From NCBI GenBank assembly GCA_019188255.1, contig JAETXT010000003.1, positions 1,860,001 to 1,924,000 on the forward strand: a stretch of 64,000 nt of DNA. Reading direction: 5' to 3'. The position numbers and the translations under genes were made by a program. Numbering within the stretch: position 1 is the stretch's first letter; every line of letters starts with the position of its first letter. Shown here piece after piece: positions 11,477 through 21,290 of this stretch. Origin of the DNA: Verticillium longisporum (taxonomy: Eukaryota > Ascomycota > Sordariomycetes > Glomerellales > Plectosphaerellaceae). The notes beneath the pieces are model-generated. The model had not been told where the DNA came from and ran no database searches. It was given only the letters and a program-made list of their open reading frames with translations.

Positions 11477-13137
11477 ATGTCATCCTGGCTGAAGCGGTTG
11501 GTCGAGAGAGCTTCGTCTGCGGGGTTGTCCGATGCCGCCCGTCTCTCTACGACGAATCGCGGCGGTGCATTCAACCCGTCACCTCTGAGCAGGTTCACAG
11601 TTTACGGTGCCGGGAACAAGGTATGAGATGCTCACTGGTCTTCTCCACACATGCTTCCTTCGAGGTGCTCACACAAACAGCATGATCTCGTCGAAAAACT
11701 CGCCCAAGAAGCCGACTCATCCGGCCTTCGCCGTACCAAAGGGCAAAACGCCGTCGTGATACTCGCGTCGCGCAACCACGCCTCATGGCTGACTGATGAG
11801 ACCTTCATGGCCAATCTCCTCGAGTCCTTCTCCTCCAAATCTGCCAAGGCCAATGGTGATGCAGCAGAGATCAATGTCCTTGCCGCCGCTGTCGACGGCC
11901 TTTGGCCGGAGTACCCCCTCCTGCCAGCTCGTCACGGTTTCTCCATCATTTCCGGACCGCTCGATCACCTCCTGCCCGGCCTCTGGGCTCAAGTCAATGC
12001 ATCGCCCGCGCCGGTGAAGGGCCAGCCCGAAAAGGCGGCATTGACCTTCCGCGTCAACAAGGCCGATGCCAACGTGGGCGGGAACGCAACGACAATCACC
12101 CTGCCTCTCGCCAACACCATCTTCCAAAACAGCCGGCCGTTTACGCTCCTCGCGAGTCGCTGGCGCAGAGAGGGCCCGGGTTCGTCCTTGACCATGTCAG
12201 ACATGATCACGAGCCCGAGCCGCGAGGTCGTCTGCACGGGCGCCGACGCCGCGGCAACGACGCCGTGTATTCTCATGAACCCGATCACCGCGCCCCGCAC
12301 CATCGTCTCCGGTCTCGGCAACATTGTCCGCCAGATCGACGTCGACGGCAAGACGGTGCCAGCGTCGCAGGAGCTCGAGGCCGCCGTGACCAAACTCTTC
12401 AACCGCCGGCGCAGGGTCGACGGGCCGCGCGCCCTCCCCAAGGGCCCGCTGGGCGTCTGGGCCCTCGTCTCGCCGCCCGAGATCGGAAAGGACATGGTGA
12501 AGAGCGTGGACCAGACGTCGGTGGACGAGATCGGCGAAGACGCGAGCCTCCAGGGCGAACTCAGGGCGGCCGGGCGCTGGGACCGCTTCGGCCCGGGGCT
12601 CGCCCTCGGACAGCGGATCTTCCAGGTCATCAGCGGCGGCGGCGGCTGGGGCAAGAAGCAGGGCCTGCTGGCGCTCGACACCGAGACGCAGTTCTCGCTG
12701 ACGGGCGAGGAGGACCTCGAGTCGTTCATCCGCTCCTTCCACGGCCAGAAGGGGGCGACGGCGAGGACGCGCCTCTCGACTCTGGCGTCGTGGCCCCGGG
12801 CTCGACCCTCCAGTTCTTCACCACGGCGGTCGGAGAGCTGCCTGAGCCCCGCCAGGCCGACTTTTCGCTGACGGAACACATATGCGGTGAGCTCGACGCC
12901 TTTGGTGTGTCGAAACACATTCACGAGAAGCCCAAGGTGAGCCTCGGTGGCGTGTCTTGGACCATCCTGCCTGGAAAGTTCGGTGCAGTGTCGTCAGAGT
13001 GCATGTATGTCTACAACATGGATGCTGCAGGGCCGCAGAATGGCGACACGGGGCGGCTACAGACCAAGGTCAACATCCCCGAGTCATACATCTCAACGAG
13101 GCCTATTCCAGGAGGGGATGACCACACAGGTAGGTAG
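11477..13137 (+). CDS. Conserved fungal protein, possibly FIST-like, frameshifted
   Basis: Exon 1 is 11477-11620 and encodes a basic, Ser-rich start (MSSWLKRLVERASSAGLSD) that could be a mitochondrial presequence. A 60-nt intron precedes exon 2 from 11681. Body segments include NAVVILASRNHASWL, a Gly/Thr-rich core and MNPITAPRTIVSGLGNIVRQ followed by PASQELEAAV. The last blocks loosely resemble the C-terminal part of FIST sensory domains; this is a tentative, motif-level impression. The frame breaks at 12751-12755 (five Gs). One more G would join FIRSFHGQK to GDGEDAPLDSGVVAPGST and run to the stop at 13135-13137. The 3' end is uncertain, because a GTGAGC at 12936 could be a donor for a further intron giving a different tail. 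Function unknown. Confidence 0.6.
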
Positions 13138-13696
13138 CCTGGGGGGTTGATATTAGACGCCATCCGTGCTTCGGCATGCTTCCAAGGCTGCCTGTTTACT
13201 TGGTGTTCAGAACACACCGAGTTTGAGTGTACACCTAGTTTTTTATGCTGGCGAAGGCTCATCTGTATGATAGCTGTAGATGGAGTGATATTTTGGCGGA
13301 ACTTGATGACTACCGGCAAGCGGGTCTATCTGCACGTACTGTGAGCAAAATCGTGTGAGGTACACATGCGAGCTAAAAGACCAACCCGACCTTGATTGCC
13401 GGGATATTGCCGGGATATTATATTCACGAGTCTCCTCTCTCGGACTCGAAAGCGACGTTAGCGGCCCACAAAGTGAAGAAACAAAATGTAAAAGCCTTGG
13501 CTCTCCAGATCAGCAGTAGCATCGACATGTTGCCTCTTGAAAGCCGCCACGTCATCGACTCTGTCCAAGTTCTTTGTGACAAAATTCGTAATACCACAAT
13601 CTTTCATTGTTTTTGCTGGAGGAGCATCCGATCTACATGTATAGCGTAACTTCCGATGTCTCAGCCGGCCCGGAATCCCCTAGCTTTTCTGCTACA
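13138..13696. other. Convergent 3' region
   Basis: 3' flanks of the plus-strand gene ending near 13137 and of yra1 on the minus strand. Short open frames here lack intron signals or motif support. Confidence 0.4.
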
Positions 13697-15258
13697 TCAC
13701 TCAATCATATCCATATCATCAACAGCAGCAGGGGCGGTCGTCTTCTCAGCAGGGCCAGTCTCGGCAGAGCCAGCAGAGCCCCCGCCAAAGTAATCCGCCA
13801 TCTCGTCGTCGAGCTCCTCCGCCGTCTTCTTGGGCCGGCCGCCCCTTGTGCGCTCGGGGCCGCGGCTTCCCTGCCGGTCCCTGCCCTCCTCTCTGCGAGC
13901 ACCAGGACGGCGTCCGCCGCCGCCGCCGCCGCCGCCGCGTCGTCTGGGCATAGGGCTACGGGAGCGCCTGCCAGGTACATAGCGATCAATGCCCTTGGTA
14001 GCAGCGTCGTCGAGGTCCTGGTTGCGCGACGGCGAGAGAGACCGGGACCGGCCAGACGGCACTGAGATGCGGTCAGCGAGGGGACGGCCCGGCATCACGG
14101 CAGTGTCGAAGGGGTTGCGGCCACCACGGGTGCGCGAATCACGTCCATTGGGCACAATTGAGAGTCGGATCGGTTGGCCTGTGAAGTTGTCAGTCGTCCA
14201 TGTCCTTACGCCAATGAGTTGCGAGCCTTGGACGAACCATTGGCGTTGGCACCATCGAACTCCCGAATCGCCTGCCGGGCATCGTCAGGGTGCTCATAAG
14301 TGACATATGCGACGCCCTCTGATCGACCGGCGCGGTCGTAGCGAAGATTCAACCTGACGACAGGCCCAATCCTATTGAACAAGCCCTTCGCTTCTTGTTA
14401 GCGCATGCGCGAAACTTCAGCTGCTTGCGTATTCCCACCTCAAGCTCCTCAGTTGTGAGTTCGTAGTGGAGGTTTTCGACTTTCAGCTTTGATGAAGTAG
14501 GGTCACTGAAGTTCCGGTGGTCAGCCAGACGTCAACTTTGATCAGTTGATGGACGTACAGGTGTCCTGGGGACTCTCGGCGGTTGCGAGGCGCAGAACGT
14601 CGGGGGTCTGAAAGGCGTCGTTAGGACTTGGCAATCGACAGAGGTGGTGTTGGGGGATGTTGTACTGTAGTCTTCTTCGTAACGGTCATGAACCCATTCG
14701 CTAAGGTTGCGGTTAGCGATAGGTCTGTGTCGGGGCGTAGATAGCTATGCAGCTTACCTGTCAAGGTGGCGCGAGTCGTCGCGGTAAGACTGAGCAGCGT
14801 AGGAACATCGATTAGCCAGGTCTCGTCATGCAACAATGGCTGTGTTCAGCGACCAGTGAGGGATTGGCTACACAGGGATGGTCGCGAGCCACGCGTATTG
14901 TTGGGCTTCAAGAGAGAGAGAGGGAGGGAGGGCAACCTATTCGAAGAATCGTTAGCTGGAGGAACCTCAATTGATGAGCGGCGCCGCTGGGAAATAGTCA
15001 CCTTTTTGACGCCGTCGCGAGGGTAGTCGTAACGCTCATCGCGCCTGTAGGGCCGGCCACCACCATCACGACCGCCGTCACGACCTCCATCTCGGCCGCC
15101 ATCGCGGTGGCCGCCTCCACCACCACGTCGACGGTTGCGAGGTTGATCGCTCTTCTATATTTGCGTTAGCAGGGTTGACTGACTGCCGCGCAAGGCTGCC
15201 ACCAAGCTACCTTCTCCGCAAGGATCTCGTCCAAGCTGCGATCCATGTTGGCCGACAT
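13697..15258 (-). CDS. yra1: REF/Aly family mRNA export adaptor (Yra1/Mlo3), eight exons, frameshifted
   Basis: Nuclear RNA-binding adaptor that couples transcription and splicing to mRNA export through Mex67. Exons on the complement are 15211-15258, 15002-15154, 14758-14789, 14666-14700, 14559-14607, 14439-14506, 14238-14385 and 13697-14178, giving about 337 residues. The start MSANMDRSLDEILAEKK matches the N-terminal box of the family. An RGG-type region with repeated GGRD follows, then SEWVHDRYEED. The RRM spans about residues 110-183 (KLKVENLHYE to LRYDRAGRSEGVAYVTY). The C-terminal part is Arg/Gly-rich and ends in an acidic ..DDMDMIE box, also typical. The frame breaks at 14460-14462: the T run (A on the coding strand) is one base too long between HYE and LTTEELE. 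Intron 2 (14790-15001, 212 nt) is three to four times longer than the others, which may matter because yeast YRA1 is autoregulated through its intron. Confidence 0.85.
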
Positions 15259-15407
15259 GATTCCTAGAGCAAACACAGCTTGGAGCAGACTTGTCGATGT
15301 GCCAGAGGTTACGTCTGTATTGGCAAGCTAAGCAGTGACGAATCGGGAGTTATTTCGGTTGTTGCGGTGGTTACAATTGACGTCGAAGCCAGCGCGTGTC
15401 AGGAAGC

Positions 15408-15626
15408 TTAGCTGGTGCTAGAGGCTGGAGCTTCACCAGAGCCGAGAACCATGCGTTCGATAAGCCTTGCCGTTTCGCCGTGGAGCTTATCGTACCTTGA
15501 TGCCCCACCTATTGCATACGCCTCGACGTCTGTCACCCTCGACGAGATTCCCCATTCCGCTTCACTCGGGGGCTTCCACGAGTAATCCGAAAGTATATAC
15601 TGAGGCTGGGTAGCTGATTCATCGAC
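15408..15626 (-). CDS. Possible terminal exon of an unrecognised small gene
   Basis: A 72-codon open frame on the minus strand ends at 15408-15410. It has protein-like content (ILSDYSWKPPSEAEWG, then VTDVEAYAIGGASRYDKLHG and ARLIERMVLG), with Trp, Tyr and Gly spacing unlike random sequence. It has no Met at its start, so an upstream exon is needed. Plausible acceptors are at 15600 (CCTCAG) and near 15627. A candidate first exon, MSRQWVDPDELEI.., lies at 16046-16111 and ends at a GTACGA donor. A middle segment (15749-15888, containing FGDYASTTEVAETM) ends at a GTAAGC donor, but phases do not agree. It may be a broken gene, or another single-base error may hide the true structure. Confidence 0.3.
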   Translation of the reverse strand, partial: VDESATQPQYILSDYSWKPPSEAEWGISSRVTDVEAYAIGGASRYDKLHGETARLIERMVLGSGEAPASSTS

Positions 15627-15953
15627 TCAGCACCATACTATCATCTCACTCTTGGGCATGTGAGGCTTTCTTGTACCTGGCAAAAAATCGGTCTCTCCAA
15701 CGCAAGGCTGGTCACCTGAATTCTATGTAGGAACCTCACACAGCTTACAACGCTCCGCTGGAGGAATGGCGATCGCGCAGCGGATTCGTCATTGTTTCGG
15801 CGACTTCGGTGGTTGAAGCATAATCGCCGAAAGTTATTGAAGTTTCAGACAATTTAAGGTCAATTGTGGGCCCAGCGTTGAGATATTCATTTCAATGTTC
15901 TTATGAGGCCGCCATAAGGGGAGGGAACTGGCAGCCTCGCCCTCGATCGCTTT

Positions 15954-15971
15954 CCTACCTAGGTAGGTAGG
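15954..15971. repeat. TACCTAGGTAGGTA palindromic motif
   Basis: Compact inverted TACC/GGTA unit in non-coding sequence; one of the shorter members of the dispersed family. Confidence 0.6.
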
Positions 15972-17660
15972 GAGTGGTGGATGCACTCACTAGACTGAGA
16001 CCATTCGAACAAGTTCATGGCTGCATCAAGTGATGAAGCTATCGTACCGCTCTTCATCTGTATCGATTGGCATTATCTCCAACTCGTCTGGATCGACCCA
16101 TTGTCGACTCATCGTGAAGAACAGTTCTCACCGGTGTGTTCGTTTATATGAATTGAATATTGAAACAACCTGCGCTCAGTTGATCTCACAAGATGCAGGC
16201 CAGCTACTAGGCATATGCACCCGCTGCCTTCACACCGACCGAACTCTATTACTGCCCAAACCCCCTCAGCGTCCTGATACAGCCCTTATCGTCCCATATC
16301 TGCAGGCAGGGGGGTGACGGTTCGCCGCCCCGGCCTTCACTTTGGCCTGGCAATGTTCCCTGGGCTGGGTGTTTGGCCATCTATTGTTTGCCGGGCCTGG
16401 GTGATGCCAGTGCAGGCAGACCATGACATGAACGCCGATGAAAAGATCAATCAAGGGTTTGGGCAGCGGTTCCGATGGTGCTTATTATAGGCTTCTTGCT
16501 TCGAGTCTGGCTGGTCTATACGCGAGTCAGCCACATTCTGTTTTCCAATTCTTCAGCGCCATTTGCACTCGTGAGAACGAAATGAACAATAGCCGTTACG
16601 GCAGGTCATACAGGAGACTGAGGAAGGTAAAGGGTTACTGAGAGGTTAGTACCACTGGTATAGAAGTGGATTCAAGCAAGAGTTAGATGGGCAAGGCGAA
16701 TCGGATTCTCAGAGGATGCTCAGCATTCCATTTCTCGCACCTTGTGATGGACCCCCACCTAAGTACCTAGGAACACTTCATGAGGAACAGGGCTAGTCGG
16801 CTCTCTTTGATACATTTCCCCGGAGGCATGCCCCGATATGTGACCGGATTGTGTTGGGCAAGGCACCTGTCTAGTTTCCACCGATCAAGTACATCGGGTC
16901 CTTGCTACCATGCTAGCGCGGAGATGAATACGAAGGGGCTTCCGTAGACTGTGCCCAGTGAGGAATGCAGCAACCTGGCCGTCTATTCCAGCATCGACGT
17001 GTAGAATATTCGAGTCTCTGTCTCTACCCCACGTGCTCATGATGCAAGTGGTGTATGATGGTGACGCGTACGAGCTCAAAGACAGCATTGGAATCGTCAA
17101 CCGTCCGGATCGGCAACAGGAGGTGGCACAGAGCTCCAGTATGTGAACAGTCTTGTAACCTCACAGGCAGGTACAGTACAGTGCATACCTGTGGCTAAGT
17201 AAGTGCCTCCCTAGGCCGGTGGCTCGAAAAGCTTGACCTCAGCCGCCAATCACAAGCCAGACCATCTGGCCCATGATTGATCCAATAGCAACGCTGGACT
17301 CGCCTGGGGCCCCCCTGAAAGTGGGAGTCGAGTGCGCTGGCCTCCAATTCGAGTATGCTAGGCCTTGCCTGTCTGTCCTCACGTACACGCGCGGCCCTTC
17401 CAAGAGAGAGACATTGAATTCTCCCAAAAAGCCACTTCCGTATTCTTCTGTCACGATCCCTTCCTTGTCCCCCCCGGCCTTTTCGGTGACGACACTGCAT
17501 CGGCGACGACTCGGCCCGCAGTTGCAACACGCGGCATTACACTCTCTGCGACCGCCCCGACAACTCTGACCCTCCGACACCAAGCCTCCCGAACGCCTGT
17601 AGCTGCATCCTCAAGCTTTATGATTTCCGTATCGTCAGCCCCCGCGTGAGAGACCGCACC

Positions 17661-18839
17661 ATGGCACGACCCATGGGGTCAGTCCGTCTGAAGAAGGCCA
17701 ACCCCATCACCCTTCTTCTCGGTGCAATCCTCAGCATCTTCGTCATTGGCTTCCTCGTCCTGCCCATCGGCTCTTCGTCCTCCGACTCGGTCTCCAAGAA
17801 ACCCGCCAGCCCTGCCGTCCACCACCTCTCCCCGCCGACAGCCCCCTACCGCAAGGTCGCCGAGGCAGACAGGAACCCGCCGCCTGTCGTTCGGTATGAC
17901 CTCAACAATGTCACCATCACGAGCGACCCCATCGGCAACCGAGAGTCCATCCTCATCCTGACGCCCATGGTGCGCTTCTACCAAGAGTACTGGAACAACC
18001 TCCTGCGCCTCGACTATCCCCACGATCTCATCACGCTGGGCTTCATCCTGCCCAAGACCAAGGAGGGCAATGCCGCGACGACGGCGCTGCAGGAGCAGAT
18101 CACCCGCACGCAGAAGCGCGGCCCCCAAAAGGATCGTTTCAAGAGCATCGTCATCCTGCGCCAGGATTCCGAGCCAGCCATCACGTCGCAGGACGAGAGC
18201 GAGCGCCACAAGATGCAGAACCAAAAGGGCCGCCGCGCCGTCATGTCCAAGGCGCGCACCTCGCCCCTCTTCTCGTCCTTGGGGCCCCAGTCGTCCTGGG
18301 TGCACTGGCTCGACGCCGACATCATCGAGACACCGCCGACTCTGATCCAGGACCTGGCCCGCCACGACAAGCCCGTCATCGTCCCGAACTGCTTCCAGAA
18401 GTTCGTGAACGCCGAGACGAAGAAGACGGAGGAGCGGGCCTACGACTTCAACAGCTGGCAGGACAGCGAGATTGCGCAGAAGCTGGGTGCCGAGATGGGC
18501 CGCGACGATATCCTGCTCGAGGGGTACAAAGACATGCCGACATACCGCTCGCTCATGGCGTACATGGGACAGGAGGGCAAGGATGAGCATTATGAGATTA
18601 TGCTGGATGGCGTTGGCGGCACGGCGTTGCTTGTCAAGGCTGATGTGCACCGGGATGGCGCCATGTTCCCTCCCTTCGCCTTTTATCATTTGATCGAGAC
18701 GGAAGGCTTCGCGAAGATGGCCAAGAGGTTAGGGTGGCAGCCATACGGTCTGCCCAACTACAAGGTGCGTATTCTCATGCCGTGACTCTCCCTGATGCCG
18801 TTGCTGACGAGCGCCCAGGTGTACCACTACAACGAGTAG
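17661..18839 (+). CDS. Mannan polymerase subunit, Anp1/Mnn9/Van1 family (GT62)
   Basis: Golgi type II membrane protein of the mannan polymerase complexes, which extend the alpha-1,6-mannose backbone of N-glycans with GDP-mannose. Exons are 17661-18764 and 18819-18839. The 54-nt intron leaves a last exon of only seven codons (VYHYNE plus stop). The 374-residue length fits the family. One signal-anchor helix covers about residues 18-38 (ITLLLGAILSIFVIGFLVLP), followed by a Ser/Pro stem and then the catalytic region: ILILTPMVRFYQEYWNNLL, RRAVMSKARTSPL, and WVHWLDADIIETPPT with the DxD motif near residue 220. IVPNC replaces the commoner IVPNV/W. Later blocks are YDFNSWQ and DGVGGTALLVKADVHRDGAMF. 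Which of the three paralogs it represents cannot be settled by eye; Anp1/Van1-like seems likelier than Mnn9. Confidence 0.88.
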
Positions 18840-19580
18840 GGCGTTTTTGAAAAGCTGGTATACCAGCATGCATTTCCACCGATGGCATCCTCGCCATTTT
18901 CCTTCATGACAGGGAACGATACTGCTCGAAGGCCATGGCCTTCACTTTACTCGCCACAGAACTCATATTAGATTCGTCGAGTTCATTCCCTGCCATACTC
19001 TGTGGCCACTTGTAGCATTGGCCTAAAGGCCCGAAAAGCGGAGGGGTTGGCGTTCAGTTATTGTAGTATATCCACATCACTCAGTCTGGGAGAGGGTTTA
19101 CATGAGGTTCAAATTCGGCCGGCCACACGCGCGAAAGAGAGCGGGCCTCCCCCTTTCCACATGTAAAGAAGAAAAAATTCGCCAAAAACAGGATCAGGAG
19201 ATCAAGGCCGGTTGGATGGTCTTGTGTGCAATTTGCTGCCAAAACATCTTGGTATCATACGTTGCTTCTTGCGGAAAGCTTCCTCAGAGACCAGGGAGTG
19301 AGACACGATGTCAATGCAAATCTTTGTTGTTTTCAGGAGTCGCGTCATTCGCAATAATAGCTTCTCGTTTGTGCACCGGCTGATTGGATTTCATAAAATC
19401 GTTACACGACCTGCTCACAACGTTCAGTGCAAACCAAAATTGAACCTCCAAACGCCCAGTATACATCGGCCATTCAAGCACTTTCCCTTGGCCCATCAAC
19501 CTTGTCATCCAGCGCCAAGCGTCCTGTCCCCGTCCCGTCCCGTCCTGTCCCATCTCGACTCTCTGCCCACCAGGCATGTC
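18840..19580. other. Convergent 3' region
   Basis: Non-coding 3' flanks of the GT62 gene (+) and pex4 (-). Nothing else with support. Confidence 0.45.
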
Positions 19581-20272
19581 TTACGTCCCGTTATACCGGC
19601 CCCCCTCCTCGCCGATCCAGTATTCCACCAGCCCCTTGGCACCGACCGCGTCCCCCGCCCTCAGCAGAGCCGCGACGTCGACGTTCAACGGGCTGTCCAC
19701 GCCCGGGTAGCCCAGCAGCGTCCGCACAGCCCTCACGCTCTCGAGCACGCTATACGCCGGCGTCCACGCATCCTTCAGCAGGTCGAGGCAGATCTCGCCC
19801 GAGTCCAGCGCAACGTTGGCGTGCACAATGGGCGTCACGAAGCGGATCGTCGGCGGGCGGAGGGGATACGTCGTCGGGACCTGAATGGAGAGCAGCCAGC
19901 GTCCATCTAAGAACACACACACACATATGTTAGCGATCGCCCAAAGCCCGACTTGCGCGCCCTCTCGAACTACCGCTTCCCCCCTCGAGACTGCGTCGAC
20001 CGGAAAAGGGTCGCGAAGACTGTGGCAACAACAAGAACAGCAAACAAGCAACAGGACGTACCGTCGTAACCGCCCCCGATCCCCCGCCCGTTGATCACGG
20101 CCTCCCAGTGCAGCAGGTCCTCGTCCCCGACGGGCCCCAGCCTCTCGACGCCCCGCTCGTCGACCTGCTCGCGCCGCCAGACGTCCAGCTCCTTGAGCAG
20201 GCGGCGCGTGGCATTCCTGTGTGTGGCTGCTGAGGAACCCTTTTCGGGTAAGTCCTGAATCTTCCACGACAT
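19581..20272 (-). CDS. pex4: Peroxisomal ubiquitin-conjugating enzyme Pex4 (peroxin-4)
   Basis: E2 enzyme that monoubiquitinates the import receptor Pex5 at the peroxisomal membrane so it can be recycled; it is anchored there by Pex22. Exon 1 is 20062-20272 and exon 2 is 19581-19906 on the complement, with a 155-nt intron containing a CA/TG-rich stretch. The product has 178 residues. The UBC fold is visible from about residue 22: RLLKELDVWRREQ, then LLHWEAVINGRG. PTTYPLRPPTIRFVTPIVHA is followed by GEICLDLLKDAW, which carries the active-site cysteine at about C110. The C-terminal helices include SVLESVRAVRTLL and DSPLNVDVAALLR. The longer loops and the DSPLNVDVA box fit Pex4 rather than a cytosolic E2. 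The start at 20272 gives MSWKIQDL; a slightly different N-terminus cannot be excluded. Confidence 0.88.
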
Positions 20273-21290
20273 TGGGAAGGGGGTGGGTGGTAGTCGTGGT
20301 GGGGAAGCTGGGAGCGTCGCTCGCCTCGGTCACGGAAGAGGTTGTGTCCTGTCCTTAAGTAACCGGACAAAGATCTCCAAGATTTCGGGATGGGCCCAGT
20401 GTCGTTTCGTGTGACCGTAGGAGCTTATGGCGACGAGGACTGATTGTTGGTGTCGATCGGGGGGGGAGGGATCTTTGAAAGCTTAGGCTGTCCAAGCTCC
20501 ATAACGCCGCAACCATTCACGGCCACGTACATGTGCTCTGTCCCGTCTGGCGAGGCCCGAGCTTTGGTAGTCCTGAACCGAGGCACTTAAACAGCCGTCG
20601 CCAGCATCTGAGCAAGACATCTCGCACGACATCGCATGATGGCCAGATAAAATGTAAAAAAAGCACAGCTTCGTTATTGATTGTTATGTTCATTAATATT
20701 TGTCTACGTGAGAGTCTGTGCCCCTGTCCATCGTCTAAGCGGCCGACCTTCGACCGTGCGGAAAGTGTCCGGCCTCGACACATCGAGTGTGTCGACATCT
20801 CATCTCACCCTTCCCCTCCCCAATGCCCCTCCCCCAAAAAAGTCCGCCATCAGTAAAACTGTATGTTCAGTAAAAGAAAAAGTAATGCGCAGAGACCCGT
20901 CGTTTCTCTGCCACTGTTCGTCAACGTGCTCCTGCGTAGTCAATTAACCAGGGAGAGACGCCATGAGTCCCTAGGCTGCTGCTGCTCATGCTGTCGCGAA
21001 AGCTGCCTTCTCGGCCATCCACAAACAGGATTCAAAGATGATTTGGCCTTGCTCAATGAAGGCGTCGTGCCAAAGCCAGATCATCCACTGCTAACGACCT
21101 GGTGGAAAGCTGGATAAAGTGCGTCTTGTCGAATTCCGCCCTGGGAACTCGCAAGCTGACAGTGTACAAGTGATCCATATACAATTTTGATCAAGATGCT
21201 TTAATATGGCTCAGGGTGTAGGCCGGTGACCGCAAGAGAAGCGATCGTCGACGCTTGACCCGACCAAAGGGCATGCGAGTGCCGAGTGCC
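20273..21290. other. pex4 promoter and 3' flank of the 21291 gene
   Basis: About 1 kb of non-coding sequence between two minus-strand genes. No exon chain or RNA gene seen. Confidence 0.45.

Larger units (their letters stand above)
15259..17660. other. Intergenic region with scattered coding-like fragments
   Basis: About 2.4 kb between yra1 (-) and the mannan-polymerase gene (+). The minus strand holds several protein-like stretches (15408-15626, 15749-15888, 16046-16111) that I could not join into one phase-consistent gene. A TACCTAGGTAGGTA block lies at 15954-15971. From about 17,390 the sequence becomes CT-rich, consistent with a leader for the gene at 17661. Confidence 0.4.

Noticed and set aside
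17679..18689. Long minus-strand open frame opposite the GT62 gene
   Set aside because: Composition is a shadow of the biased plus-strand codons; the plus-strand frame carries the family motifs.
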